From positions 1-47,933 of the forward strand of contig NZ_JADDOJ010000024.1 in the NCBI RefSeq assembly GCF_015159745.1: a stretch of 47,933 bases of DNA, given 5' to 3'. Positions 46,561-47,933 of the stretch are shown here, piece by piece. Origin of the DNA: Ramlibacter aquaticus. Its GTDB lineage: Bacteria > Pseudomonadota > Gammaproteobacteria > Burkholderiales > Burkholderiaceae_C. The stretch's first letter is position 1, and each line of letters starts with the position of its first letter. The position numbers and the translations under genes are program-made. The notes below the pieces were generated by a model. That model searched no databases and was not told where the DNA came from. It saw only the letters and a program-made list of their open reading frames with translations.

Positions 46561-47928
46561 TCAGGCGTCCAGGGCGGCCAGCAGGCGGCCGTGGATGCCG
46601 CCGAAGCCGCCGTTGCTCATGCAGACGATGTGGTCGCCGGGCCGGGCCGCGGCCACCACCTGCGCCACCACGCCGTCCACGTCGCCCGCCACGCGGGCGC
46701 GCTCGCCCATGGGCGCCAGCGCGTCGGCCGCGTCCCAGTCCAGGCCGCCGGCATGGCAGAAGGCGAGGTCGGCCGCCTCCAGGCTCCAGGGCAGCTGCGA
46801 CTTCATCGCCCCCAGCTTCATGGTGTTGCTGCGCGGTTCGAACACCGCCAGGATGCGCGCGTCGCCGACCTTGCGCCGCAGGCCGTCCAGGGTGGTGCGT
46901 ATGGCCGTGGGGTGGTGGGCGAAATCGTCGTAGACGGCGATCCCGCGCACCGTGCCGCGCAGTTCCATGCGGCGCTTCACGTTGGCGAACTCGCACAAGT
47001 CCCGTGCCGCCTCGGCCGGGGCCACGCCCGCGTGTTCGGCGGCGGCGATGCAGGCCAGCGCGTTCAGCTGGTTGTGCACCCCCGTCAGGTCCCAGGCCAC
47101 GTGGCCGGCCGCCCGGCCCTGGGCCAGCACCTCGAAGTCGTGCGGCTCGCCGCGGGCCTGGAAGTCGCTCACGGCGGCACCGAAGCTGCGCACCTCGCTC
47201 CAGCAGCCCATGTGCAGCACGCGCTGCAGGCTCTCCTCCAGCCCGTTGGCGACGATGCGGCCCGAGGCCGGCACCGTGCGCACCAGGTGGTGGAACTGGC
47301 GTTCGATGGCGGCCAGGTCGTCGAAGATGTCGGCGTGGTCGAACTCCAGGTTGTTCAGCACCGCGGTGCGCGGCCGGTAGTGCACGAACTTGCTGCGCTT
47401 GTCGAAGAAGGCGGTGTCGTACTCGTCGGCCTCGATCACGAAGTGACGGCCACGGCCCAGCCGGGCCGACACCCCGAAGTTCGCCGGCACGCCGCCGACC
47501 AGGAAGCCCGGCTCCAGCCCGGCGCGCTCCAGGACCCAGGCCAGCATGGAGGTGGTGGTGGTCTTGCCGTGGGTGCCCGCGACGGCCAGCACGTGGCGGC
47601 CGCGCAGCACGTTCTCGGCCAGCCACTGCGGGCCGCTGGTGTAGTTGGCGCCCGCGTCCAGGATGGCTTCCATGAGCGGGTAGCGCGGCTGGCCGTCCGC
47701 GCCGCGGGCGCGCGAGACCACGTTGCCGACCACGAACACGTCGGGCGCGAACTGGAGCTGGTCGGCGCCGTAGCCCTCGACCAGGTCGATGCCGAGCGCA
47801 CGCAGCTGGTCGCTCATGGGCGGGTAGACGCCCGCGTCGCAGCCCGTCACGCGGTGGCCCGCCTCGCGGGCCAGGGCCGCCACGCCACCCATGAAGGTGC
47901 CGCAGATGCCGAGGATGTGGATGTGCAT
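46561..47928 (-). CDS. mpl: UDP-MurNAc:L-Ala-gamma-D-Glu-meso-DAP ligase (murein recycling)
   Basis: Mpl reattaches the recycled murein tripeptide to UDP-MurNAc, bypassing MurC, D and E. The 455-residue product begins MHIHILGICGTFMGGVAALA, the Mpl form of the Mur Rossmann motif (MurC has GIGGAGMSG), with the P-loop GTHGKTT at 118-124, VIEADEYDTAFFDKRSKFVHY and NLEFDHADIFDD, all typical of Mpl. The start is five bases from the window edge, so its promoter is outside. It complements the murC-F set encoded 20-30 kb away. Confidence 0.96.
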   Translation of the reverse strand: MHIHILGICGTFMGGVAALAREAGHRVTGCDAGVYPPMSDQLRALGIDLVEGYGADQLQFAPDVFVVGNVVSRARGADGQPRYPLMEAILDAGANYTSGPQWLAENVLRGRHVLAVAGTHGKTTTTSMLAWVLERAGLEPGFLVGGVPANFGVSARLGRGRHFVIEADEYDTAFFDKRSKFVHYRPRTAVLNNLEFDHADIFDDLAAIERQFHHLVRTVPASGRIVANGLEESLQRVLHMGCWSEVRSFGAAVSDFQARGEPHDFEVLAQGRAAGHVAWDLTGVHNQLNALACIAAAEHAGVAPAEAARDLCEFANVKRRMELRGTVRGIAVYDDFAHHPTAIRTTLDGLRRKVGDARILAVFEPRSNTMKLGAMKSQLPWSLEAADLAFCHAGGLDWDAADALAPMGERARVAGDVDGVVAQVVAAARPGDHIVCMSNGGFGGIHGRLLAALDA

Positions 47929-47933
47929 GGCTC

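Overview
The window is a high-GC stretch of a bacterial chromosome made almost entirely of core housekeeping genes. Gene content and order suggest a betaproteobacterium of the order Burkholderiales, most likely Comamonadaceae: a dapF-DUF484-xerC block, a DksA with a long Lys/Ala/Pro tail, hslVU directly before the dcw cluster, and an aroE-mtgA-plsC-cdsA2 operon. MurE carries the meso-DAP signature and lpxC is present, so the cell is Gram-negative with meso-DAP peptidoglycan. I see no mobile element, prophage, CRISPR array, tRNA or rRNA.

Layout. 77-3850: dapF, a DUF484 gene, xerC and rlmI, close-packed and mostly joined by stop/start overlaps. 3902-8017: a His-rich COG0523 (CobW-type) GTPase, dksA and a STAS-like protein. 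8079-9946: the hslV-hslU protease. 9947-10340 is the only gene-free stretch above 300 bases; it is AT-rich and holds the dcw promoter region. 10341-27375: a complete dcw cluster in the order mraZ, rsmH, ftsL, ftsI, murE, murF, mraY, murD, ftsW, murG, murC, ddl, ftsQ, ftsA, ftsZ. 27503-29120: an FHA-domain gene and lpxC. 29139-36445 is on the minus strand: yqiA-like esterase, RNB ribonuclease, TonB-like protein, then aroE, mtgA, plsC, cdsA-like and ruvC. 36537-39694: a LuxR-type regulator without a phospho-acceptor Asp, convergent with a TPR hybrid histidine kinase. 39851-47928: rodA with a beta-hydroxyacid dehydrogenase, tldD, a hypothetical gene, an aromatic-amino-acid attenuator with a DAHP synthase gene, another hypothetical gene, and mpl on the minus strand.

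Functionally the window concentrates peptidoglycan supply and use: dapF (meso-DAP), murC-F, mraY, murG, ddl, mpl (recycling), ftsI/ftsW (septal synthesis), rodA and mtgA (glycan polymerisation). It also carries the divisome (ftsL, Q, A, Z), the first committed lipid A step (lpxC) and phospholipid precursor genes. Many neighbours share ATGA or GTGA overlaps, which suggests translational coupling.

The most interesting signals are regulatory. (1) Upstream of the DAHP synthase is a full transcription attenuator: a 26-codon leader peptide with a Tyr-Phe-Phe-Gly-Phe-Phe-Trp-Phe run, a strong intrinsic terminator and a perfect 11-bp antiterminator. (2) Six genes (dapF, hslV, lpxC, yqiA, rodA, tldD) have a -10-like hexamer exactly six bases before the start codon, which implies leaderless mRNAs. 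(3) Four GTG boxes at an exact 10-bp period in front of mraZ look like the MraZ operator. (4) A C5-AAAT-G5 palindrome flanked by a 20-bp-spaced direct repeat lies in the yqiA/luxR divergent promoter region. (5) A 9+9 bp inverted repeat brackets the probable -10 of the COG0523 GTPase gene. I found no clear new multi-gene system; the novelty is in regulation and in a few divergent proteins.
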